A stretch of DNA of 24,689 nucleotides from JBCBTJ01 sp964597685 (GTDB lineage Bacteria; Pseudomonadota; Alphaproteobacteria; Caulobacterales; Hyphomonadaceae), in assembly GCA_964597685.1 (NCBI GenBank), contig CAZQZC010000025.1, positions 1 to 24,689 of the forward strand, given 5' to 3'. Under the pieces are notes generated by a model that was not told the origin of the DNA, made no database searches, and saw nothing but the letters and a program-made list of their open reading frames with translations. A program made the translations under genes and the position numbers. This document shows positions 7,525 to 14,893 of this stretch, piece after piece. The number at the start of each line of letters is the position of its first letter. Position 1 is the stretch's first letter.

Positions 7525-8865
7525 ATGTCTGTCAAAGTCCGTTTCGCCCCGTCGCCGACCGGCCGGCTCCATGTCGGTAACGTGCGCACCGGCCTTATCA
7601 ATCATCTGTTCGCCCGAAAGCGCGGCGGCCAGTTTGTTTTGCGGATAGACGACACAGACACTGAGCGATCGACCGCGGAGTTTGAGCAGGGAATTAGAGA
7701 TGATCTGTCCTGGCTCGGGCTCGATTGGGACGCGACGTTTAATCAGTCGGACCGTTTCGCCGCGTACGATGCAGCCGCTGAGCAGCTGAAAGCCGAAGGG
7801 CTGCTATATCCGTGCTACGAGACGCCGGAAGAACTTGAGCGGAAGCGGAAAATCGCACTGTCGCGGGGGCGTCCGCCGATTTACGATCGCGCCGCATTGG
7901 AGCTGACCGAGCAGGAGAGGTCGGCGTTGGAGGCTGAAGGGCGAAAACCGCACTGGCGTTTCAAGCTGTCGGGACAGCGGATCGAGTGGGACGATCTCGT
8001 GCGTGGTCCGCAGGGCATCGACACGGCCTCCGTTTCAGATCCGATCCTAATTCGTGGAGACGGCTCTTACCTCTACACGCTGCCCAGCGTCGTCGATGAT
8101 ATCGACTATGCGATCACACACGTTGTGCGCGGCGAAGACCATGTCACGAATTCTGGGGCGCAGATCGAGATCTTTCGCGCCCTCGGCGGCGAGGCGCCCG
8201 GCATGGCCCATACGCCGCTGCTCGTGGGCGCGGACGGCCAAGGACTATCGAAACGGCTCGGTTCGCTATCGATCCAGCAATTGCGCGATGACGGTTACGA
8301 GCCCCTGGCGATTGCGAGCCTATTGGCGAAGATCGGCACCAGCGACAACGTAGAGGTCAAATCAGACCTTGCGGCTTTGACGTCTGAGTTTGACTTTTCC
8401 AAAATCGGTCGGGCGCCGGCGCGCTTCGACGAGCGCGACCTTGATGGACTTAACGCCGCTTTGCTGCACGACACGCCCTTTGCGTCGGTGAAAGACCGTC
8501 TGGCGTCGATCGACCCTCGCGCTGCGGCGGCTTCTCTATTCTGGGAGACGGTGCGGGCGAATGTGACAACGTTGTCCGATGCGGCGGCTTGGGTTGACGT
8601 CGTCTATGGCGATGTCCCGCCGATTGTCGCGCCTGAGGACGAAGACTTTATTGCTGAAGCTGGCGGCCTGTTTCCCGAAGGCGACGTCGGCGCGGACACT
8701 TGGAGCGTCTGGACGGCTGAACTAAAGGCGAAAACGGGGCGCAAGGGCAGGGGATTGTTCAAGCCCCTCCGCCTTGCTTTGACGGGCCGCGATCAGGGCC
8801 CCGAAATGGGCGCTTTGCTCCAGTTGATGGGGCGCGACCGCGCGCTTCAGCGCTTAGCGCGCTAG
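7525..8865 (+). CDS. gltX: glutamyl-tRNA synthetase
   Basis: Class I aminoacyl-tRNA synthetase that charges tRNA with glutamate. The HIGH-type motif is in PSPTGRLHVGN (10-19), followed by the family block LRIDDTDTERST (39-50). YAITHVVRGEDHVTNS (195-210) and the KMSKS-type motif LSKRLGS (241-247) complete the catalytic core. The anticodon-binding helical domain fills about 290-446. At 446 residues it is shorter than E. coli GltX (471) but normal for alphaproteobacterial forms. LSKR in place of K-[LM]-SKR is common in one of the two GluRS types of alphaproteobacteria, so this may be the second (GltX2-like) copy; whether it prefers tRNA-Glu or tRNA-Gln cannot be decided here. A weak ribosome-binding site precedes ATG 7525. 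The stop TAG lies in CTAG shared with the next minus-strand gene. Confidence 0.95.
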   Translation: MSVKVRFAPSPTGRLHVGNVRTGLINHLFARKRGGQFVLRIDDTDTERSTAEFEQGIRDDLSWLGLDWDATFNQSDRFAAYDAAAEQLKAEGLLYPCYETPEELERKRKIALSRGRPPIYDRAALELTEQERSALEAEGRKPHWRFKLSGQRIEWDDLVRGPQGIDTASVSDPILIRGDGSYLYTLPSVVDDIDYAITHVVRGEDHVTNSGAQIEIFRALGGEAPGMAHTPLLVGADGQGLSKRLGSLSIQQLRDDGYEPLAIASLLAKIGTSDNVEVKSDLAALTSEFDFSKIGRAPARFDERDLDGLNAALLHDTPFASVKDRLASIDPRAAAASLFWETVRANVTTLSDAAAWVDVVYGDVPPIVAPEDEDFIAEAGGLFPEGDVGADTWSVWTAELKAKTGRKGRGLFKPLRLALTGRDQGPEMGALLQLMGRDRALQRLAR

Positions 8866-9038
8866 GCCTTGCGATCGTCGTCCGTCTCGATGCGCAGGCG
8901 CGTCCCGACGAGATAACCCACGATGCCTGCGACGACGAAGGGAAGCCCCTCCGTCCAGCCAAAGACGAGCGTTATGAGGACCCCGACCAGCGCAAACAGG
9001 AACCCGAACTTGGTCAGGATGGCTTTGAGGATTTTCAT
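8862..9038 (-). CDS. small two-helix membrane protein, unknown function
   Basis: A 58-residue gene between gltX and the LOG gene. It starts at ATG 9038 with AGGAA 6 nt upstream and stops at TAG 8862-8864. The protein begins MKILKAILTKFG, has a first hydrophobic helix at about 11-27 (FGFLFALVGVLITLVFG), a short WTEG turn, a second helix at about 31-47 (GLPFVVAGIVGYLVGTR), and a charged tail (RIETDDDRKA). A good ribosome-binding site, hydrophobic segments in register and the 21-nt distance from the upstream LOG stop support a real gene cotranscribed with LOG. Its stop lies in the CTAG shared with gltX. I do not recognise the family. It resembles generic small inner-membrane proteins. Confidence 0.7.
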   Translation of the reverse strand: MKILKAILTKFGFLFALVGVLITLVFGWTEGLPFVVAGIVGYLVGTRLRIETDDDRKA

Positions 9039-9059
9039 GGTGTTTCCTGTCGACGCGCC

Positions 9060-9623
9060 TTAGCTGTCCATGACCACCACACGGTCTTCAAGCGCAGCCA
9101 GTGCGTGGTCCGGCGTGTCGGTGTGGCAGAGCGAGGCGCGAAACTCCTCAGGCGTGAACCGGCCGTCAATCAGATGGTCCATGAGTTCGAAGAACGGGCT
9201 CCAAAACCCGTCCGTATCCAGAAAGGCCATGGGCTTGGCGTGGAGGCCGAGACGGTGCCAGGAGAGCATTTCCACCGCTTCCTCCAGCGTGCCGATGCCG
9301 CCGGGCAGTACGATGAAGGCGTCCGACTCCTCGAACATCATGTTCTTTCGCGTATGCATATCCTCGACGATACGATGTTCGACGTCTTCGAAGATGCGCT
9401 CTTTCTGAAGTAGGAAGCGCGGCATTATGCCCAGGACGTCGCCACCGGCTGAATGCGCCGCGCGCGCCGCCGCGCCCATCAAACCGACCCCGCCGCCGCC
9501 ATAGACGAGCCGAACGCCGCGCCGAGCGAGCGTTTCTCCGGTTTCTTTGGCAAGAACCAGATAATTCGCGTCGACGTCGTTCGACGATCCGCAATAGAGA
9601 CAGACAGATTTGATATGGCGCAT
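9060..9623 (-). CDS. LOG family protein (nucleoside 5'-monophosphate phosphoribohydrolase)
   Basis: Cytoplasmic Rossmann-like enzyme of the LOG family (formerly 'lysine decarboxylase-like'), which splits the N-glycosidic bond of nucleoside 5'-monophosphates, cytokinin ribotides in plants. Seen in the sequence: CGSS at 11-14, YGGGGVGLMG at 41-50, the catalytic R-K pair in MHTRKNMMFE (R92, K93) and the signature PGGIGTLEE at 107-115. The 187 residues equal the usual length. The start ATG at 9623 has GAGGAT 6 nt upstream. The small membrane protein gene follows after 21 nt. It diverges from atm1. The bacterial substrate is probably AMP or modified derivatives; cytokinin activation is possible but not shown. 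Confidence 0.93.
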   Translation of the reverse strand: MRHIKSVCLYCGSSNDVDANYLVLAKETGETLARRGVRLVYGGGGVGLMGAAARAAHSAGGDVLGIMPRFLLQKERIFEDVEHRIVEDMHTRKNMMFEESDAFIVLPGGIGTLEEAVEMLSWHRLGLHAKPMAFLDTDGFWSPFFELMDHLIDGRFTPEEFRASLCHTDTPDHALAALEDRVVVMDS

Positions 9624-9675
9624 GGTCGATCCTCGACTCGCAAACTCGCCGAAGTTACCCGCCTGATGTCGCGTG

Positions 9676-9717
9676 CGCCAGTCATTCGACAGACTTGGAT
9701 TTTTCAGACGACTGGCG
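9676..9717. repeat. 8-bp inverted repeat upstream of atm1
   Basis: CGCCAGTC (9676-9683) is perfectly complementary to GACTGGCG (9710-9717), with a 26-nt spacer, and ends 21 nt before the atm1 ATG. It lies in the divergent LOG/atm1 intergenic region, where promoters of both genes are expected. It may be an operator, a leader hairpin that affects atm1 translation (no good Shine-Dalgarno precedes atm1), or chance. No binding protein can be named. Confidence 0.4.
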
Positions 9718-9738
9718 ATTTCGGCCTCGCCAGCCTAA

Positions 9739-11577
9739 ATGCGGCCCATGACCGCTCCCCATGCCGCTCAGACCACTGATGCTGATCTTATTGAGAGCGC
9801 CGATGGCGGGCTTTGGGCCTCGATCTCTCGCATTCTCAATCTCTTGGGCCGGCCAGAGATGGCGAAATGGCGGCTCATCATGGTTGTTGCGGCCGTCTTG
9901 ACCATCACCTCGAAGCTGTTGGCCGTTGCGGCTCCTGTCGCCCTGGGTGAAGCGATCAATACGCTAGGCGGCAGTGCAGGCCTTGGCGCCGCCTTGGCCT
10001 TGCTGGCTGGGTTCGTCGGAATGCGGTTCCTGTCTGGCGGATTGCCTCAGATTCGGGATGCTCTGTTTGCGCCGGCGAGCCAGGACGCCCAGCGGATCGC
10101 GTGCGTCGACGCGTTTCGCCATGCCCAACATCTGTCGCTCAACTTCCACCAAACACGCCGCACCGGCGCCTTGAATCGCATTATCGAGCGCGGCTCCGGC
10201 GCCATTGATTACTTGATCCGATTTCTGGCCTTTAACATTGGGCCGACATTGGTCGAACTCGGTCTGGCGGCCATCGTTCTCTGGTTGGCTTACGATCCGC
10301 TACTGGCGCTGATCGCCGTTTTGACGGTCGGAGCCTATATCGGCTTTACCTTCGCCATGACCGAGTGGCGGGTCAGGCAGCGACGCGAAATGAACAAGGC
10401 CGACACGGAGCTGCGCGCGGCGGCCGTCGACTCGCTGACAAATTTCGAAACTGTGAAAGCCTTCGCCGCCGAAGAGCGCGAGACCGCCCGCTACGACAAG
10501 GCCATGAGGACCTACAACACCCGCTATGTCGTGACGATGAGGTCCCTCTCAGCGCTGAACGCTGGCCAGGAATTCATTATGAACGCCGGGCTTTTGGCCA
10601 TGTTGGCCGCTGCGGCGTGGCGGGCGAGCACAGGAGTCTTGGAGATTGGCGACCTGACTGCGGTCATGCTGCTCTTGTTCAACCTCTATCGCCCGCTCAA
10701 CATTCTCGGTTGGGCGTGGCGTGAGATCAAACAGGGAGCGGTCGATCTCGAGAAACTCTACGGACTGATGGCGATGACGCCTGAAGTCGCGGACGCGCCG
10801 GGCGCCAAGGATTTGTCCGACCCTCAAGGCGATGTGCGTTTTGAGCATGTCGCCTTCGCGCACGATGGTCGGGTGAAAGGTGTCAGCGACATCAGCTTCG
10901 CCGTCGAGCCCGGTCGGAAGATCGCATTCGTCGGCCAGTCGGGCGCCGGGAAATCGACGCTGCTGAAACTCTTGTTCAGGTTTTACGATGTGGCGGACGG
11001 CGCAGTGCGGGTGGATGGCCACGATGTGCGTGATTTGACCCAGGAGAGTCTTCGACGCGCCTTGGGCGTGGTTCCCCAAGACGTTGTCCTCTTCAACGAC
11101 ACGATCCGGGCCAACATCGCTTATGGCAGGCCGGAGGCGTCCATGGAGGCGCTTCGCGATGCGGCGCGCAGGGCGCAATTGCTCGACTTCATCGAAGGTT
11201 TGCCAAGCGGATGGGATACGCGCGTTGGCGAGCGGGGGCTGAAACTGTCCGGCGGCGAGAAACAGCGCGTCGGGATCGCGCGCGTCATCCTGTCCGATCC
11301 CGCGATCCTCGTCTTGGACGAGGCCACCTCTGCGCTTGACAGCGCCACGGAAGCCGCCGTGCAGAGTGCGTTGGACGAAGCGGCGAAAGGGCGTACGACC
11401 TTGATGGTCGCCCATAGGCTGTCCACTGTCCAAGACGCTGACGAGATCATTGTTCTTCGCGACGGCGAGATAATCGAGCGCGGCGGACACGGACGACTGT
11501 TGGCGGATGGCGGCGAATACGCTGATATGTGGACGAGACAGGCGGCCAAAGATGGCCTCGCCCAAGCGGCGGAGTAA
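9739..11577 (+). CDS. atm1: ABC transporter Atm1/HMT1 family (fused permease and ATPase)
   Basis: Homodimeric inner-membrane half-transporter related to mitochondrial Atm1/ABCB7 and bacterial Atm1. It is thought to export glutathione-linked compounds, metal-glutathione complexes or sulfur species. The transmembrane domain covers about 45-335 and includes the Atm1-type segment LNFHQTRRTGALNRIIERG (134-152). The ATPase domain covers about 365-590: Walker A GQSGAGKST (399-407), Q-loop VPQD (445-448), signature LSGGEKQR (503-510), Walker B ILVLDEATSALDS (523-535), H-loop histidine H559. Length 612 matches the family (about 600-610). ATG at 9748 is an alternative start. The following psd-like gene begins 2 nt after the stop, so the two are coupled. 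Family identity is secure; the substrate is inferred from homologues. Confidence 0.92.
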   Translation: MRPMTAPHAAQTTDADLIESADGGLWASISRILNLLGRPEMAKWRLIMVVAAVLTITSKLLAVAAPVALGEAINTLGGSAGLGAALALLAGFVGMRFLSGGLPQIRDALFAPASQDAQRIACVDAFRHAQHLSLNFHQTRRTGALNRIIERGSGAIDYLIRFLAFNIGPTLVELGLAAIVLWLAYDPLLALIAVLTVGAYIGFTFAMTEWRVRQRREMNKADTELRAAAVDSLTNFETVKAFAAEERETARYDKAMRTYNTRYVVTMRSLSALNAGQEFIMNAGLLAMLAAAAWRASTGVLEIGDLTAVMLLLFNLYRPLNILGWAWREIKQGAVDLEKLYGLMAMTPEVADAPGAKDLSDPQGDVRFEHVAFAHDGRVKGVSDISFAVEPGRKIAFVGQSGAGKSTLLKLLFRFYDVADGAVRVDGHDVRDLTQESLRRALGVVPQDVVLFNDTIRANIAYGRPEASMEALRDAARRAQLLDFIEGLPSGWDTRVGERGLKLSGGEKQRVGIARVILSDPAILVLDEATSALDSATEAAVQSALDEAAKGRTTLMVAHRLSTVQDADEIIVLRDGEIIERGGHGRLLADGGEYADMWTRQAAKDGLAQAAE

Positions 11578-11579
11578 GG

Positions 11580-12524
11580 ATGGACGACATGGCTGGGACG
11601 AAGAAGGCGGGATCGCGGGCTCGATTCCCCTGGTTTCGCGTAGGATTCGATATTGAAGGGATCGCGGGAGCGCTCGCGGCGTATCTGATCGGTCTGCTAC
11701 TAGGGCTCGTCTGGGGGCCTCTGTTCTGGCTGGGCGTGGCGGGTGTCGTCGTGATCCTGTTGGCGACCCGTTCTGCCGTGCGAACGCCTCCGGACAGTTT
11801 GGAGGCCGTCGTGGCGCCTTGCGACGGCGTCGTTGTGTCCATCGAAGACGTGGAGCCGCCACTGGAATTGCGCCTGGACGCCGATCGGTCGACCCAAATT
11901 CGAATCTCGTCGTCGCCGGCGTCAGCCAATATGATCCTGGCTCCGATAGAGGGTGTGCTGAAAACCCTCGTGACGGAAAGCGGCGATCCGGCGCGGATCC
12001 TGAATGTCTCGCCAGAGGGATCAGGCCAGGCGGCCGCCTTCGCGACGATTGAAGGCGAGGCGGGCGCCGTCGGTCTGCGGACAAGCGCTGGAGGCTTGGG
12101 ACCGAGGTTGCACCTTGTAACCGAGCTCGGCGACACGGCGCGCTTGGGGCGCAAGATTGGTGTTCGCCGTTTGGGCGGCTGGACGGATGTCTTCCTGCCG
12201 TTGGGGGCCGATGTGGCCGTTCAGGAGGGGCAGAGCTTAATCGGCGGCGAGACGATCATTTGCCAGGCTCTCGCCGAAGCACGCGCTCAGGCTGGTCCGC
12301 ACCCGTCGGTGGCGGAGGTGATTGAAGTGGCTCACGAGCCGGAGGTTCAAAGCTCGCCGGACGACGAACCGGAGGCGTCCCCGCCTGAGCCAGAGACCGA
12401 GATCGAGCCGGAGACCGGAAGCGAGAACGCGAGTTCGACGTCTGGCGACGATGAAACCGATGCGGCGACGGCGCGCCTCTTCGAAAAACTCAAGCGAGAA
12501 GCCGCCAAAGCGTCCGATGATTAA
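11580..12524 (+). CDS. phosphatidylserine decarboxylase-like protein, probably inactive, with acidic C-terminal tail
   Basis: A 314-residue relative of the short Psd proenzyme, which normally cleaves itself to make a pyruvoyl cofactor and converts phosphatidylserine to phosphatidylethanolamine. Family features remain: an N-terminal membrane helix pair (about 28-62), APCDGVVVSIE for the usual SPADG-V block (D82 kept), and RRLGGWTDVFLP with GQSLIGGETII near 215-230. In active alphaproteobacterial enzymes the cleavage site reads FGSR-x-DV(Y/F)LP. Here glycine 200 replaces the serine that becomes the pyruvoyl group. The H-x-NR block is also gone (RISSSPASANMILAP, 108-122). An added tail from about 240 is rich in Glu, Pro, Asp and Ser. 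ATG 11580 follows GGAG by 5 nt and lies 2 nt after atm1. It sits where psd normally lies, but no pssA follows. Activity is unlikely; a structural or lipid-binding role is open. Confidence 0.8.
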   Translation: MDDMAGTKKAGSRARFPWFRVGFDIEGIAGALAAYLIGLLLGLVWGPLFWLGVAGVVVILLATRSAVRTPPDSLEAVVAPCDGVVVSIEDVEPPLELRLDADRSTQIRISSSPASANMILAPIEGVLKTLVTESGDPARILNVSPEGSGQAAAFATIEGEAGAVGLRTSAGGLGPRLHLVTELGDTARLGRKIGVRRLGGWTDVFLPLGADVAVQEGQSLIGGETIICQALAEARAQAGPHPSVAEVIEVAHEPEVQSSPDDEPEASPPEPETEIEPETGSENASSTSGDDETDAATARLFEKLKREAAKASDD

Positions 12525-12526
12525 GC

Positions 12527-12721
12527 CTAGTCCGCCCTGGGCGCGTTCATCCAATCCATGAGAGGCTTCAGCGGGAAGGCCCAGGCGAGACCGGCGACCA
12601 CATAATAGCCAAGCTGAAGGACGCCGGGCCAGTCGGTGATCCAAGATCCAATCGTCGCGGCCAGAATGGCGTAAGCGGCCAGGAACACCAGCGTGATCGC
12701 CATCGCTACGGCTTTGCGCAT
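12527..12721 (-). CDS. DUF2842 domain-containing membrane protein
   Basis: A 64-residue protein with two membrane helices (about 5-25 and 34-52). It matches the alphaproteobacterial DUF2842 pattern: MRK start, helix, then GYYVVAGLAWAFPLKPLMDW near the C-terminus. The function of the family is unknown. It starts at ATG 12721; a purine-rich GGAAAGG lies about 10 nt upstream. The stop is only 2 nt from the stop of the convergent psd-like gene. It diverges from ctaA, and the 76-nt region between them holds a 7-bp inverted repeat, CGTCGTG (12752-12758) with CACGACG (12778-12784), which may be shared regulation. Confidence 0.85.
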   Translation of the reverse strand: MRKAVAMAITLVFLAAYAILAATIGSWITDWPGVLQLGYYVVAGLAWAFPLKPLMDWMNAPRAD

Positions 12722-12751
12722 TTCCGTTTCGCCTTTCCAGCTCTAGTGCGG

Positions 12752-12784
12752 CGTCGTGGCCGCTTGCCCGCCTTGCACACGACG
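12752..12784. repeat. 7-bp inverted repeat between DUF2842 gene and ctaA
   Basis: CGTCGTG at 12752-12758 and CACGACG at 12778-12784 are complementary, with a 19-nt spacer. The pair lies in the 76-nt region between the divergent DUF2842 and ctaA genes, ending 13 nt before the ctaA ATG. A second pair, GCGGC/GCCGC, overlaps the left arm. An operator or ctaA leader hairpin is possible. In GC-rich DNA a 7-bp pair can also be chance. Confidence 0.3.
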
Positions 12785-12797
12785 TCATCTAAGGCCC

Positions 12798-13868
12798 ATG
12801 GGTTTGGAAGCGAAGTCTCCGATTGCCGCACGTTGGATGGGCGCCTGGCTGATTGCCTTGGGCGTTATGGTCTACGCCATGATCCTCGTCGGCGGCGCGA
12901 CACGGCTAACTGATTCCGGCCTGTCGATCACCGAATGGGATCCGATCAGCGGCGCGGCGCCTCCGCTCACGCAGTCCGCATGGGACGCGGAATTTGCGAA
13001 GTACAAGACCACCGCCGAGTATCAGCTCCAGAATTTCGGCATGACGCTCGGCGAGTTTCAGTACATTTTTTGGTGGGAATGGGCTCATCGTTTCTTTGGC
13101 AGGCTAATCGGTCTCGTCGCCATCGGCGGTCTGGTCGCATTCTGGATCAAGAAATGGTTGACCCCCGCTCTGACCCGGCGATTTGGATTGCTAATCGCGC
13201 TTGGCGGTCTGCAGGGCGCGATCGGGTGGTGGATGGTGGCCAGCGGCATTGGCGAGACGAGCCGTGTCGACGTCGCGCCGTATCGTCTCATGACCCACTT
13301 TTCCCTGGCGCTTCTAATCTTGGCGTTGACAGCTTGGACATGGCTCGACCTTCGCGGCGAACGCCAAACAGGCGATCTCGGCCCTGACAAGCGCCCGGGA
13401 CTCGTCGCTTGGGGGCTCCTCGGCCTTGTTGGCGTCCAAATGGCGGCGGGCGCGCTGGTTGCGGGGCATGACGGCGGAAAGACCTATACGGATTGGCCGC
13501 TTATGGCGGGTGAGTTTTTTCCGAGCGCCTATTGGAGCAACACCTTAGGTGCGCGCACTGTCGTCGAGAATGTTGCGACGGTGCAGTTCAACCACCGCAT
13601 CCTCGCCTATACGCTTTGGGTCGCCGCGTTGGCGGCGGCTTTTGTTTTCAGGCGACATTCTTTGAACGGCGCTTTCGCCCTGGTCGCTACACTGACGACG
13701 CTCCAAGGGGCGTTGGGGATCCTCACCTTGATCAACGCCGCGCCATTGGGTTTGGCGCTCATGCATCAGGGACTGGGCGTGATTCTAACGCTTGCCGCGG
13801 TGCGGCTTGTCTGGTTGGCGCGCGTCGGCGTTAGCCATCCGGCCGCGTCAGCGCCAGCGTATCAATAA
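12798..13868 (+). CDS. ctaA: heme A synthase (COX15/CtaA, type 2)
   Basis: Inner-membrane enzyme that oxidises the C8 methyl group of heme O to a formyl group, giving heme A for aa3-type cytochrome oxidase. The 356 residues form eight predicted membrane helices. The four heme-ligand histidines are present: H97 in WWEWAHRFFGRLIG, H167 in MTHFSLAL, H266 in QFNHRILAY, H323 in LMHQGLGV. GGATRLTDSGLSITEW near 32-47 is the family signature. The start is ATG at 12798, where COX15 homology begins; upstream in-frame codons do not align. The ribosome-binding site is weak. The last 38 bases overlap the 3' end of a convergent lipoprotein gene. Oxidase genes are not in this window. The organism is thus expected to have an aa3-type terminal oxidase. 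Confidence 0.96.
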   Translation: MGLEAKSPIAARWMGAWLIALGVMVYAMILVGGATRLTDSGLSITEWDPISGAAPPLTQSAWDAEFAKYKTTAEYQLQNFGMTLGEFQYIFWWEWAHRFFGRLIGLVAIGGLVAFWIKKWLTPALTRRFGLLIALGGLQGAIGWWMVASGIGETSRVDVAPYRLMTHFSLALLILALTAWTWLDLRGERQTGDLGPDKRPGLVAWGLLGLVGVQMAAGALVAGHDGGKTYTDWPLMAGEFFPSAYWSNTLGARTVVENVATVQFNHRILAYTLWVAALAAAFVFRRHSLNGAFALVATLTTLQGALGILTLINAAPLGLALMHQGLGVILTLAAVRLVWLARVGVSHPAASAPAYQ

Positions 13869-14859
13869 ACACCGCTTGGTGCTCCCCAGGCGCCGTTTCG
13901 CCGGCGAGCGCGAGCACGCCGCCGGGATACCCCCCGAAGCGCGCTTGACCGAGCGCGGCCATCGCCAAAGGGCGTCGCGGCGCGCGGACCGTGATGCCGT
14001 CACGTATTGCGAGTGCAGAGATGTCTTGGTCCGGATGGATCGCCCACAGGCCGCCGTCTTCAGATTTGGCGATCACGATGCGTGCGCCCGGTGCGTCCAG
14101 GAGCGCTGTCTCGACAATTGCGGCGGCCGTTTGCGCGCCGTCTCCGTTGGGCCAGTCGAGCTTTGAGGTTCGCACGCCGATCGGGCCGTTTGGGGTGATT
14201 TCGCAATCGACAAGCGCCGCGTCATAGGACACTTCGCCGGCGCCTCTCCAGGCAAGGTCCCCAGAGTCGAGAACGACGTTTCCACGAACCAGCGTGCGGG
14301 GATCCGCCTCCGTCCAATAGGCGAGCGCGAAGATTTGTCCGTCGATCGGAGCGCCCGCGCCCGCGCAGACGCCCGCGACAGGGGGCTCTACATCGATCGG
14401 CAGATCCAGGGATTGGGGCGCGTCCAGACCGCCGCCGAACGCGAACGCATTGATCCGCCCATCCTCAGTGATGGCTGGGAAAAGGCTCAACGCGACGCCA
14501 TCGATGACCACCGCCTGCCCGTCGGCGAGGGCGACAATGGAGTCGTCTGCGGCGTCGCTGATGAGGTCCGCGTCGAGATTGAACATTTCCAACCCGCCGC
14601 CTTCGTAAGCGATCGCAAGCAGTGGCGCGCCGCCGCCTGAGTAGGCTGCTGCAACAGGAACGCCGCGCAGCGGGGTGGTGGCCCAAACCGCTGGAAGCGT
14701 TAGCGCGTCGTTGCCGTCGACCGTGTCCGGCTTAGTCGTCGCGTCGCCCGGTTCCGGCGCGTCGGCTGAGCCGCAGGCGGCGATGGTCGCAAAGCTCGCG
14801 GCGCTCAGCGCATTGACAATGTGTTTCCGCGGCCATACACGCACCCGCTTGAATGTCAT
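13831..14859 (-). CDS. predicted lipoprotein, possible beta-propeller, unknown function
   Basis: A 342-residue exported protein. The N-terminus MTFKRVRVWPRKHIV is basic, followed by a hydrophobic segment and the lipobox IAAC (26-29), so C29 should be lipidated. An acidic/Pro/Thr linker follows (about 30-50). The rest is a series of short beta-strand-like units with Gly/Asp turns, for example AIAYEGGGLEMFNLD, INAFAFGGG, FALAYWTE, GGLWAIHPD, which suggests a beta-propeller. WATTPLRGVP and GGLEMFNLD weakly recall phytase-like propellers, but catalytic residues cannot be assigned. ATG at 14859 has GGAG 6 nt upstream. The 3' end overlaps ctaA by 38 bp on the opposite strand. Its 5' end is only 34 nt from rplM, so the rplM promoter probably lies inside this gene. 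Confidence 0.7.
   Translation of the reverse strand: MTFKRVRVWPRKHIVNALSAASFATIAACGSADAPEPGDATTKPDTVDGNDALTLPAVWATTPLRGVPVAAAYSGGGAPLLAIAYEGGGLEMFNLDADLISDAADDSIVALADGQAVVIDGVALSLFPAITEDGRINAFAFGGGLDAPQSLDLPIDVEPPVAGVCAGAGAPIDGQIFALAYWTEADPRTLVRGNVVLDSGDLAWRGAGEVSYDAALVDCEITPNGPIGVRTSKLDWPNGDGAQTAAAIVETALLDAPGARIVIAKSEDGGLWAIHPDQDISALAIRDGITVRAPRRPLAMAALGQARFGGYPGGVLALAGETAPGEHQAVFIDTLALTRPDG
14813..14841 (+). promoter_or_regulatory. possible rplM-rpsI promoter inside the divergent lipoprotein gene
   Basis: A perfect TTGACA lies at 14813-14818. After a 17-nt spacer comes TACACG (14836-14841), a poor -10 box (3 of 6). Transcription would begin near 14848, about 45 nt before the rplM ATG. Only 34 nt separate rplM from the divergent gene, so a promoter inside that gene's signal-peptide region is needed unless transcription comes from elsewhere. 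Confidence 0.35.
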
Positions 14860-14893
14860 CTACAACTCCAAAGAAGAGGCTCCCGCAGGAGCG

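Noticed and set aside
10549..12084. 511-residue open frame on the minus strand opposite atm1 and the psd-like gene
   Set aside because: It is antisense to two well-supported genes, Arg/Pro-rich, low in family motifs, and explained by G/C-rich third positions on the coding strand.
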